Positions 9,101 to 14,893 of a stretch of 15,071 bases of DNA are shown piece after piece. Under the pieces are notes generated by a model. The model did not search any database. It worked only from the letters and a program-made list of their open reading frames with translations, and had not been told where the DNA came from. Position numbers and translations under genes: made by a program. The DNA lies in NCBI GenBank assembly GCA_035304485.1, contig DATGPZ010000270.1, positions 1 through 15,071 of the forward strand, read 5' to 3'. The number at the start of each line of letters is the position of its first letter. Positions within the stretch are counted from its first letter, which is position 1. This DNA comes from ZC4RG17 sp035304485 (GTDB lineage: Bacteria; Actinomycetota; Acidimicrobiia; Spongiisociales; ZC4RG35).

Positions 9101-9526
9101 CATGTCGAAGTAGACACCGGGCGAACGCACGAGCTGGGAGACGATTACCCGCTCGGTTCCGTTGATGATGAAGACGCCCTTCTCGGTCATCATCGGGAAG
9201 TCGCCGAGGAAGACCTGCTGTTCCTTGATCTCACCGGTCGACCGATTCATGAACCGGGCGGTGACGAACAACGGGCGGGCGTAGTTGGCATCCCGCTCCT
9301 TGCACTCCTCGATGCTCATCGTCTCATCGCCGAAGCGATGGTCGGTGAGCTCGAGCGCCAGGGAGCCGGTGAAGTCCTCGATGGGACTCACCTCTTCGAA
9401 CACCTCCTTGAGGCCTTCGTCGAGGAACCAGTTGAAGGAGTCGTGCTGGACGGCGAGTAGATCAGGGAGGGGGAGAACCTCGGGGATCTTGGCAAACGAA
9501 AGACGTTCAGCGACGCGTGAAGCCAA
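6149..9526 (-). CDS. rpoB: DNA-directed RNA polymerase subunit beta
   Basis: Beta forms the other half of the polymerase active cleft and contains the rifampicin pocket. The predicted protein is 1125 residues. Visible blocks include TERVIVSQLVRSPGVYFD, the rifampicin cluster GTSQLSQFMDQ through HRRRLNALGPGG, CPIETPEGPNIGLIGSLA, GSNMQRQAVPLL, PDGTPVDIILSPLGVPSRMN and the C-terminal FGEMEVWALEAYGAAY. The start chosen is the TTG at 9526. It has a perfect AAGGAGG 5 nt upstream, and the product begins MASRVAERLSFAKI, resembling the conserved region where actinobacterial RpoB homology begins; an in-frame ATG at 9598 lacks this support and falls upstream of the likely transcription start. Relative to E. 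coli numbering, Ser531 is Asn (Asn414 here) and Asn518 is Pro (Pro401). Gln513, Asp516 and His526 are retained. It is cotranscribed with rpoC. Confidence 0.99.
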   Translation of the reverse strand: MASRVAERLSFAKIPEVLPLPDLLAVQHDSFNWFLDEGLKEVFEEVSPIEDFTGSLALELTDHRFGDETMSIEECKERDANYARPLFVTARFMNRSTGEIKEQQVFLGDFPMMTEKGVFIINGTERVIVSQLVRSPGVYFDMSRDKTSDRIIYAGKIIPGRGAWLEFDTDKRDTVGVRVDRKRRQYVSAFLRALGIAESDEEILDLFDGAESIRNTLERDPAHDRDEALIDLYRKLRPGEPTTVESARGLIQTLFRNPKRYDLTRVGRYKVSQKFQEEAPDDYRAAGLQLLRDEDIVDTIKYLVALHAGQDTFVTHTGKEIPVHTDDIDHFGNRRIRTVGELIQNQVRVGLSRLERVVKERMTTQDPDAITPQSLINIRPVTASIKEFFGTSQLSQFMDQPNPLAGLTHRRRLNALGPGGLSRERAGFEVRDVHPSHYGRMCPIETPEGPNIGLIGSLATFARVNRFGFIETPYRKVENGRVTDKVEYLTATEEERYVIAQANAPLNEDGTFKNDRVLVRAGGGDEVDTVPSETVDYMDVSPKQIVSVSTALIPFLEHDDANRALMGSNMQRQAVPLLQAEAPLVGTGVERRAAQDSGDMVISSVDGEVVEVTGNQIVVKEKGTNKKHTYPLAKFERSNQGTSINQKPLVREGDKVSAGDVLADGPSTESGELALGRNLLVAFMPWQGHNFEDAIIISQRLVKDDVLSSIHIEEHEVDARDTKLGAEEITRDIPNVAEEVLANLDEDGIIRIGAEVGAGDYLVGKVTPKGETELTPEERLLRAIFGEKAREVRDTSLKVPHGESGKVIAVKVFRRSDGFDLPPGVNELVRVYVAKQRKISEGDKLAGRHGNKGVIAKILPEEDMPFLPDGTPVDIILSPLGVPSRMNLGQVLETHLGWAAAQGWEPLDIDSPAAGGAEPNTKVATPVFDGAKEHEILEILKNTRPNRDGDRLVDGEGKAILYDGRTGEPFDTPVTVGQIYMLKLVHLVDDKIHARSTGPYSMITQQPLGGKAQFGGQRFGEMEVWALEAYGAAYALQELLTIKSDDVQGRVKVYEAIVKGANIPEPGIPESFRVLVKEMQSLGLSVEMLSAGEEVELRELEEDAYRPAESLGIDLSRPERPESTV

Positions 9527-9531
9527 AAGAG

Positions 9532-9538
9532 CCTCCTT
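9532..9538 (-). promoter_or_regulatory. Strong Shine-Dalgarno that fixes the rpoB TTG start
   Basis: AAGGAGG on the minus strand is fully complementary to the 16S rRNA anti-SD and lies 5 nt before the TTG at 9526. It decides the rpoB start in favour of TTG over the upstream in-frame ATG at 9598. Confidence 0.85.
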
Positions 9539-9583
9539 GGGGACCGATACGGACGAGCGTGATGGCAGACGGAGTACGCAGAG

Positions 9584-9611
9584 AGCGTATGCTAACACAG
9601 GCGCAAGTCAA
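9584..9611 (-). promoter_or_regulatory. Housekeeping-type promoter of the rpoBC operon
   Basis: On the minus strand TTGACT (9611-9606) and TACGCT (9589-9584) are separated by 16 nt, close to the vegetative sigma-factor consensus. The predicted start is near 9577, giving a leader of about 50 nt before the rpoB TTG. Palindromes lie just upstream of the -35. The match is visible; activity is inferred. Confidence 0.7.
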
Positions 9612-9628
9612 CGCGCAACAGAACTACG

Positions 9629-9685
9629 GCACGTGCTGATCCTGCAACACGCGCATGTGTGTCGATACGCGTATTGGCACGTGCC
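9629..9685. promoter_or_regulatory. Cluster of perfect palindromes upstream of the rpoB promoter (possible operator)
   Basis: Two copies of the palindrome GCACGTGC lie at 9629-9636 and 9677-9684 (the second extends to the 10-bp GGCACGTGCC), with centres 48 bp apart. Between them is another perfect palindrome, ATACGCGTAT, at 9665-9674. The nearest is about 18 bp upstream of the rpoB -35 hexamer. Paired symmetrical sites in this position suit a dimeric regulator, but no regulator is identified. Confidence 0.45.
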
Positions 9686-9729
9686 ACGCAGCGTCGACTC
9701 CCGACACCTTAGGCGACCAACGAAGTGGT

Positions 9730-9791
9730 GCAACCCGTATCCGGCGAGTCGGCTACCTCCGTTACCCGGCTTTCACCGGGCCGTAGGTTGC
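9730..9791. other. Foldable intergenic element between kinase gene and rpoB, function unknown
   Basis: Outer arms GCAACC (9730-9735) and GGTTGC (9786-9791) can pair and enclose an inner hairpin CCCGG/CCGGG (9765-9769 with 9776-9780, 6-nt loop). CTAC (9753-9756) and GTAG (9783-9786) could close that hairpin further but compete with the outer stem at one base. It begins about 30 nt past the kinase stop codon on the minus strand. There is no T-run, so it is a poor intrinsic terminator. It matches no RNA family I can name with confidence. Confidence 0.3.
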
Positions 9792-9821
9792 GGGCATCCT
9801 ATCGCACGACCGCGAAATCAG

Positions 9822-11525
9822 TCAAGGGTCCTCACGGCCCACCCGCTCGAGCGAGGGCCGATCGACTTCGGCGGTGCGGGCTCGACCGTGGAGAACCACG
9901 TAGAAGCAGGCGCCGCCCAATCGCTCCGACCGTCGATAGCCGACCGTACCCCCGTGGGCGCTGACGAGCATCGCCACCAGTGCCAGGCCGATGCCCGACC
10001 CCGGAATGCCCGCGTTGTAGCGATGAGCACCACGCTCGAATCGATCCCAGATGCTGAGCTCGTAGCGCTTGGGTACTCCCGGTCCGTTGTCGTGGACCTC
10101 CAGGATGAGGTCGTCCTGGCGGCGCCGAGCCACTACCAGGCGCTCGGGGCCGCCGTAGCGGGCGGCGTTGGTGAGGAGGTTCACCAAGACCTGCCGGATC
10201 CGGTTGGGGTCGAACACCCCCACGATGTCGGGCTCCAGATCGAGGCCGACACCGGGGCCCGAGTCGAGGTCGAGTGAGGTGACGGCAGACTGGACCAACT
10301 CCTTGACGTCCACCTCGGTCTCCTCGAGACCCAGGTCGGGGTCGGCCCGGTTCAGCATCACGAGGTCGGCGACGATCCGGGCCATGTAATTGGCCTGCTG
10401 TTCGACGATCCCTATCAGTTCCTGGCGGGCATCCGGGTCCATCTGCTGGTCGGGATCGGAGAGGATCTCGAGAAATCCCACCATCGCCGTGAGCGGCGTG
10501 CGGAGCTCATGGGAGATCGACGACACGAGGGCGGTCCGCTGATGCTCCACCAGCTCCCGCGTCTCGCGAATCGCCAGGGCCTGACGAAAGATGATGAGGA
10601 CGACCACGATGATCGAGCCGACGAAGAGCTCGATCGTCTGGAAGTCGTATTGCTCGGCAGCAAAGCGCCATCCGAAGGTGGCGATGAGGGCGAGAGCGGC
10701 CCCGTAGGGAGCCACCATCGCCCACCACGGGGTCCGCCGCTCGGCATACTCCCGTGGCGGTGGACGGTGCTCGAGAAGCATGCCCACGATCAAGAAGGCC
10801 ACCGCGGCGAGAATGAACAGCGGATAGACGGGGGCGGCGTCTTCGAAGCTCTGCCCGATGCCGCGGTGCAGATAGATGAGGTCGGCGACCGCCTGGGCAG
10901 CCAATCCGAATCCGAACACCAGGACACGGGGATCGAACCGAAGGCTGCTGCGCCGAAGGGTGACCACCATGACGGCCACCAACGTCAGGACATCGATCAG
11001 CGGGTATGCGCTTCCGATGATGACCTGCCAGGGCTCGGCAGACCGGAACCGTTCCAGGATGTCGCTCAGGAACCACACCCAGGCCACCACTCCCATGGAG
11101 ATGGCACCGACCAGGCCGTCGATGATGATGCGCAAGCGCCGGACTCGGAGCCCACCGAGATGCGGGAGGGCCCACAGACCAGCCAGGTTCAAGAGGTAGG
11201 CGGTGATGAAGATGATGTCGAGTGGGCCGAAGGCAGGGACGTCGTAGCCGAGGACGGCGACGAGTCCCACCGCCAGGACGCCCGCCGCCCCTATGAAGAG
11301 AGCCAGGCCGATCAGCTGCCAGGAGAGTCGTTCTCTCCCGTCGTAGCGCCGGGCACCCCGGAGGAAGAGCACACCCGCGGCCAGATATCCCACCAGCATG
11401 GAGGGATGCCCGAGAACGGGGCCGAGTTCCGGACGAAAGGCAGTGACGAGAGCAGCCGTGGCCACCACTCCCGCCAGTCCCGCCGCCCAGAGCCTCAGTC
11501 TGGAAGTGGGGCGATTGGCGCGCAC
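9822..11525 (-). CDS. Polytopic membrane sensor histidine kinase, orphan
   Basis: The predicted 567-residue protein has about ten hydrophobic segments in its first 315 residues (roughly 11-29, 41-56, 67-93, 99-121, 133-153, 166-190, 201-219, 232-251, 268-285 and 297-315). A short linker leads to a HisKA dimerisation domain with the phospho-acceptor His339 in SSISHELRTPLTAMVGF. The HATPase domain shows an N-box (RIRQVLVNLLTNAARYG, Asn453), G1 (DNGPG, from Asp479) and G2 (GSGIGLAL, 509-516), so it should be an active kinase. There is no HAMP or PAS domain that I can see, suggesting signal sensing within or near the membrane. No response regulator lies next to it. The GTG at 11525 is preferred because an upstream in-frame ATG at 11720 would overlap the preceding gene by about 150 nt; the Shine-Dalgarno is weak, so the exact start is uncertain. 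It lies 41 nt after the PLP enzyme gene. Confidence 0.9.
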   Translation of the reverse strand: MRANRPTSRLRLWAAGLAGVVATAALVTAFRPELGPVLGHPSMLVGYLAAGVLFLRGARRYDGRERLSWQLIGLALFIGAAGVLAVGLVAVLGYDVPAFGPLDIIFITAYLLNLAGLWALPHLGGLRVRRLRIIIDGLVGAISMGVVAWVWFLSDILERFRSAEPWQVIIGSAYPLIDVLTLVAVMVVTLRRSSLRFDPRVLVFGFGLAAQAVADLIYLHRGIGQSFEDAAPVYPLFILAAVAFLIVGMLLEHRPPPREYAERRTPWWAMVAPYGAALALIATFGWRFAAEQYDFQTIELFVGSIIVVVLIIFRQALAIRETRELVEHQRTALVSSISHELRTPLTAMVGFLEILSDPDQQMDPDARQELIGIVEQQANYMARIVADLVMLNRADPDLGLEETEVDVKELVQSAVTSLDLDSGPGVGLDLEPDIVGVFDPNRIRQVLVNLLTNAARYGGPERLVVARRRQDDLILEVHDNGPGVPKRYELSIWDRFERGAHRYNAGIPGSGIGLALVAMLVSAHGGTVGYRRSERLGGACFYVVLHGRARTAEVDRPSLERVGREDP

Positions 11526-11566
11526 ACCACCATCATCGGCCGCTGTCAGCGACAGGTGAAGCAGAT

Positions 11567-12868
11567 TCAGGGCCGGCTTGGCTCCCGCGGCGCCTCCGGA
11601 ATATCGACGGCGCGCTGCATCTCTTCCAGGTCGATCACGGTCTGTGGTTCCCCCACCACCTGCCGGTAGTGATAGGCCAGACGCTCGATCATCGCTTCGA
11701 TCTGGGATGTCGGGTTGCACAGGGTGTGAGTGAATCGCAGTCCGGCCATTCCCATCGGAACCGCCGGGAAACCCGAAGCGTTCAAGAAGTAACCGTCGTC
11801 CAGCATACGCCGCACCAGTTCGAGCATCCGATCGAGGTCACCGACCTTGACCAGCCAGATCGGAGTCTCGGCCCACGACATGGCCGGCAGCCGGTGCTCG
11901 GCCAGCAGCCTGGCCACCAGTCCGATCTGATCGAGGATTCGCCTCCGAAGGACCTGGTGCTCTTCGGACAGATGGATCCGCGCCGCCGCCACCGCCGCTC
12001 CGAGCGTCGGGGGATGGATCGGCCCCGAGAAGGTCATGGGTCCACCGAGGTGACGCACATTGGTGGCCAGATCGGCGTCTCCGAAGAAGAGGGCCGCTCC
12101 CCCGCTGCCGAACGACTTCGCCAGGCCGGCCGCCACGATCATGCGCTCATCGAGTGGCATTCGCGAGAGGACGTAGCCACGACCGTGCACACCCAGCCAC
12201 GAGAACCCGTGGGCATCGTCGAAGTAGGCGTACAGGTTCTGATAGCGATCCATCAGATCCCGGATGGTGTCCAGAGGGGCGAGGTCGCCGAACATCGAAT
12301 AGACCCCGTCGGCCACGTACCAGATGCGGGGATGGTGGGGCGAGAGACCGGCGATCGCCTCTTCCAGCGCCCCCATGTCGTTGTGGGGAACCGGTTGGAC
12401 CTGGATCCCCCGTCCAGCCAGCACCTGCATGGTGAGCTGGAGCGATGCATGCGAATGGGAATCGAGGACCACGGCGTCCTCGGGGCCCACGACGACCGGC
12501 AGGCAGGCGAGGTGCCCGAGCGTCGTCGTAGGGGGCAACACCACGGCCGGAGCACCCGTGATCTGTGCCAGCAGCCGCTCCAGCTCGGGATAGAGATCCA
12601 CCGCTGCGTAGACCTGCGACGACGAGTAGAGCGGCCCGAAGCGCTCCACCGCTTCGATCGCTCCCTTCTTCAAGCGCTCGTCCACCGCCAGACCGAGATA
12701 AGAGCAGTTACCGAAGTTGGCTACGTCCTTGCCCTCGATCTGAATGGTGGAGCCATCCCCGACGCCCTCGAAGCGGACACCCGTGACTCCAAGACTGGTC
12801 GACTTGTCGGCATTGCGCCGATGCAGGCGCATGAGGCGCTCGTGTTGGGTCGCCGAGCCGGCTCGCAT
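11567..12868 (-). CDS. PLP-dependent enzyme of the alpha-oxoamine synthase type (aminotransferase class I/II fold)
   Basis: The 433-residue protein resembles the family of 8-amino-7-oxononanoate synthase, 2-amino-3-ketobutyrate CoA ligase and serine palmitoyltransferase, which condense an amino acid with an acyl-CoA. Supporting motifs are GNCSYLGLA near 53-61, the glycine-poor YSSSQVYAAVDLYPELE (81-97), DSHSHASLQ (136-144), DGVYSMFGDLAPLD (187-200), the PLP-binding DDAHGFSWLGVHGRG (Asp217/Asp218 and His220) and the Schiff-base Lys251 in GLAKSFGSGG. No biotin, threonine-degradation or sphingolipid gene is nearby, so the substrate cannot be assigned; a plain aminotransferase role is also possible. 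The ATG at 12868 has AAGGAGG 4 nt upstream. The kinase gene follows 41 nt later on the same strand, so they may be cotranscribed. Confidence 0.88.
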   Translation of the reverse strand: MRAGSATQHERLMRLHRRNADKSTSLGVTGVRFEGVGDGSTIQIEGKDVANFGNCSYLGLAVDERLKKGAIEAVERFGPLYSSSQVYAAVDLYPELERLLAQITGAPAVVLPPTTTLGHLACLPVVVGPEDAVVLDSHSHASLQLTMQVLAGRGIQVQPVPHNDMGALEEAIAGLSPHHPRIWYVADGVYSMFGDLAPLDTIRDLMDRYQNLYAYFDDAHGFSWLGVHGRGYVLSRMPLDERMIVAAGLAKSFGSGGAALFFGDADLATNVRHLGGPMTFSGPIHPPTLGAAVAAARIHLSEEHQVLRRRILDQIGLVARLLAEHRLPAMSWAETPIWLVKVGDLDRMLELVRRMLDDGYFLNASGFPAVPMGMAGLRFTHTLCNPTSQIEAMIERLAYHYRQVVGEPQTVIDLEEMQRAVDIPEAPREPSRP

Positions 12869-12872
12869 CCTT

Positions 12873-12879
12873 CCTCCTT
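12873..12879 (-). promoter_or_regulatory. Shine-Dalgarno of the alpha-oxoamine synthase-like gene
   Basis: AAGGAGG on the minus strand, 4 nt before the ATG at 12868, supports that start over the internal Met13. The remaining divergent region up to 13090 shows no clear -35/-10 pair for this gene. Confidence 0.75.
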
Positions 12880-13076
12880 GCGTTTACGCACCGCTGAGCT
12901 GTCACCGCCCCCAGCAGCGTGCTACGCACACCGACTCCACCCGCTCCGGGAAATCCCGATCCGATCGACCGCGGCTCGACCGACCGGACGCCCACACTAG
13001 CCGACCGACCCGTCGCCCCGACAGCACTCCTCGGCTCTCGTACAGCCCAGATCCCGAACTTCGGACGCCCGGTCAA

Positions 13077-13082
13077 TAGCAT
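13077..13082 (+). promoter_or_regulatory. Candidate -10 element of the VanW-family gene, possibly leaderless
   Basis: TAGCAT lies 8 nt before the ATG at 13091, and no Shine-Dalgarno precedes that ATG. This geometry would start transcription at or within 2 nt of the start codon. The -35 region is unconvincing. Confidence 0.35.
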
Positions 13083-13090
13083 TCGCCTCC

Positions 13091-14779
13091 ATGGCCCGCC
13101 ACCGCCTCCCTGTCCGGGCACGCAACATCGCCATCTCCATCGTCGCTTTCGTCGCCGTGTTCGTCGCGGCGGTGGTGGCCGCCTACAACCTCGACACCAC
13201 CGGCGAAGACCGGACCATTCGCGACCTGGTGATAGACGGGCGGCCTGCCGGGGACCTGACTCGATCGGAGCTGGATCGCCTCTTGTCACGGGTGAGCCAT
13301 CAGGTCGAAGGATCGACCGTGACCCTCAACTTCCCTGACCGTCGACACGATCTCCTCGCCATCGACCTCGGGGTGACACTCGACACCCCGGCCATGACCG
13401 AGGCCGCCTTCCGATCCGGAGAGGCCGATTCGACCTGGCAGCGGTTCAAGAACTGGCTGGGATCGTTCACGGGCCATCGACCGGTTCCGCTGTCCCTGAT
13501 GTTCGACCGAGATCGGGCCGACCGAGTCGTGTCGAACCTCGATGGGCTGGTGGTGCAGGAAGCCACAGAACCGGAACTGGTCCTCGACGCCCAACTCCAC
13601 CTGACCGTTCGTCCCGGTGAGTCGGGAACCGTCGTGGATGTGAACGCGGTGGTGGATCGCCTCGGCCATCAGGTCGAGGCCGGGGGCCCGTTCCGCGTGG
13701 ATGCCCCACTCACCGACCTCCCACCCGAGATCGACGACGCCGTCGCCCAGCAACTGGCAGAAGAGCTCAACGAGGTGACTGCTCCTGGGATCACGGTTCG
13801 GGTGGAGGACGAGGAGCGGACTCTCGGTGCGGTCCCTCTCCGCCTCCGCCTCGACGTGACCTTGGGTGAGGACGGCACCCCCACCGTCGCATTCGACCTC
13901 GACTCATTGCAGCGCCTCATCGAGGACGTCTTCGCCGACGTGACTCTCGGCGGGGAGGATCCGGTCTTCGAGATCGTGGACGACCAGCCCCGAGTCGTGG
14001 AGGAAGGGACTCCTCCCCTCCAATGCTGCCGGGACGACGCCGCCGGCATGGTGGCCGCCGCGCTGCTGGAAGAGGGCGAGCACGAGGTGACGGTAGAGAC
14101 TCAGCCATCCGAGGACCCACGGGTCCTGGAGTGGGCGACCGGTGAGCAGGTCGTGGAGAAGGTCGCCGAGTTCACGACTGAGCATCCCTGCTGCCAGACC
14201 CGGGTCTCCAACATCCAGCGGTTCGCCGATCTCGTCCGAGGCGTCTACCTGCTACCGGGCGAGTCTCTCTCGCTCAACGAGCACGTGGGAGAGAGAACCC
14301 GCGAGAAGGGCTTCGTGCCGGCCGGCACCATCATCCGCGGCCACCTCGTCCCAACGGTGGGCGGGGGCGTGTCCCAGTTCGCCACCACCCTCTTCAACGC
14401 CGCCTTCTTCGCCGGATTCGACTTCCTCGACTACCAGTCGCACTCGATCTATTTCAGCCGCTACCCATATGGCCGGGAGGCCACGATCTCGTGGCCTGCG
14501 CCGGACTTGAAGATCCAGAACACGACCGACTATCCCGCCCTGATCTGGACGAGCTACACCGACACCTCGATCACGGTCTCGATCTACTCCACCCGGTCGG
14601 TCGAGGTCGAACAGATCGGCCAGGAGGTGAGTTCGGTCCGCCGATGCACTCGAGTCGACACCCACCGCCTGCGGACCTACGAAGACGGAACCGAGGTCGA
14701 AGACTCGGTGTTCGCCACCTACCGCCCCGCCGAGGGTCTGGACTGCAACGGCAACCCCACCGACCGACCCGATTTCTGA
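13091..14779 (+). CDS. VanW family envelope protein with N-terminal membrane anchor
   Basis: The 562-residue protein begins with a basic stretch and a hydrophobic segment (about 12-32), giving a signal anchor that places the rest outside the membrane. Residues about 40-300 resemble the duplicated peptidoglycan-binding region (YoaR-like) that precedes VanW domains. The VanW domain occupies about 370-505, with LLPGESLSLNEHVGERT, PTVGGGVSQFATTLFNAAFF, SHSIYFSRYPYGREATI and DLKIQNTTDYPALI. VanW is named from vancomycin-resistance clusters, but its biochemical role is unresolved; no van resistance genes are here, so drug resistance should not be assumed. The predicted outer region has six cysteines, including two vicinal pairs (Cys312-Cys313 and Cys367-Cys368), plus Cys519 and Cys552, suggesting disulfides. 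It is divergent from the PLP enzyme gene and ends 4 nt before a heptamer repeat array. Confidence 0.92.
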   Translation: MARHRLPVRARNIAISIVAFVAVFVAAVVAAYNLDTTGEDRTIRDLVIDGRPAGDLTRSELDRLLSRVSHQVEGSTVTLNFPDRRHDLLAIDLGVTLDTPAMTEAAFRSGEADSTWQRFKNWLGSFTGHRPVPLSLMFDRDRADRVVSNLDGLVVQEATEPELVLDAQLHLTVRPGESGTVVDVNAVVDRLGHQVEAGGPFRVDAPLTDLPPEIDDAVAQQLAEELNEVTAPGITVRVEDEERTLGAVPLRLRLDVTLGEDGTPTVAFDLDSLQRLIEDVFADVTLGGEDPVFEIVDDQPRVVEEGTPPLQCCRDDAAGMVAAALLEEGEHEVTVETQPSEDPRVLEWATGEQVVEKVAEFTTEHPCCQTRVSNIQRFADLVRGVYLLPGESLSLNEHVGERTREKGFVPAGTIIRGHLVPTVGGGVSQFATTLFNAAFFAGFDFLDYQSHSIYFSRYPYGREATISWPAPDLKIQNTTDYPALIWTSYTDTSITVSIYSTRSVEVEQIGQEVSSVRRCTRVDTHRLRTYEDGTEVEDSVFATYRPAEGLDCNGNPTDRPDF

Positions 14780-14783
14780 AGCC

Positions 14784-14825
14784 GGAAGACGGAAGTCGGA
14801 AGACGGAAGACGGAAGTCGGAAGAC
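14784..14825 (+). repeat. Heptanucleotide tandem array, six units of GGAAGWC
   Basis: Six uninterrupted 7-nt units read GGAAGAC, GGAAGTC, GGAAGAC, GGAAGAC, GGAAGTC, GGAAGAC. Only the sixth base varies (A,T,A,A,T,A). The array starts 4 nt after the VanW stop codon. It has neither the unit length nor the spacers of a CRISPR. Confidence 0.97.
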
Positions 14826-14893
14826 GCGTCTCCCGTATCGAGTTCGTCGCGCGCTCCGCCCTCGTCGTCCGACGTCTTGGCGACCCTCTGCCG

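Noticed and set aside
6548..9460. A 970-codon open frame on the plus strand opposite rpoB
   Set aside because: Its composition is that of a reverse-complement shadow of a high-G+C gene, with no recognisable domain, and the minus-strand frame encodes unmistakable RpoB.
9765..9780. Intrinsic terminator of the histidine kinase gene
   Set aside because: The stem is only 5 bp with a 6-nt loop and there is no T-run on the minus strand.
9730..9791. Cobalamin or cyclic-dinucleotide riboswitch
   Set aside because: A few short stretches (CCCGCAAC, CGGATAC) recall the cobalamin core, but their order and the surrounding conserved blocks do not match, and the downstream gene is not a typical target.
11526..11720. 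In-frame N-terminal extension of the histidine kinase to an ATG at 11720
   Set aside because: It overlaps the preceding PLP enzyme gene by about 150 nt and encodes an Arg/Gly/Asp-rich stretch unlike a membrane sensor N-terminus.
13091..14779. Vancomycin-resistance determinant
   Set aside because: VanW-domain proteins are widespread in bacteria lacking van operons, and none of vanA, vanH, vanX, vanS or vanR is in the window.
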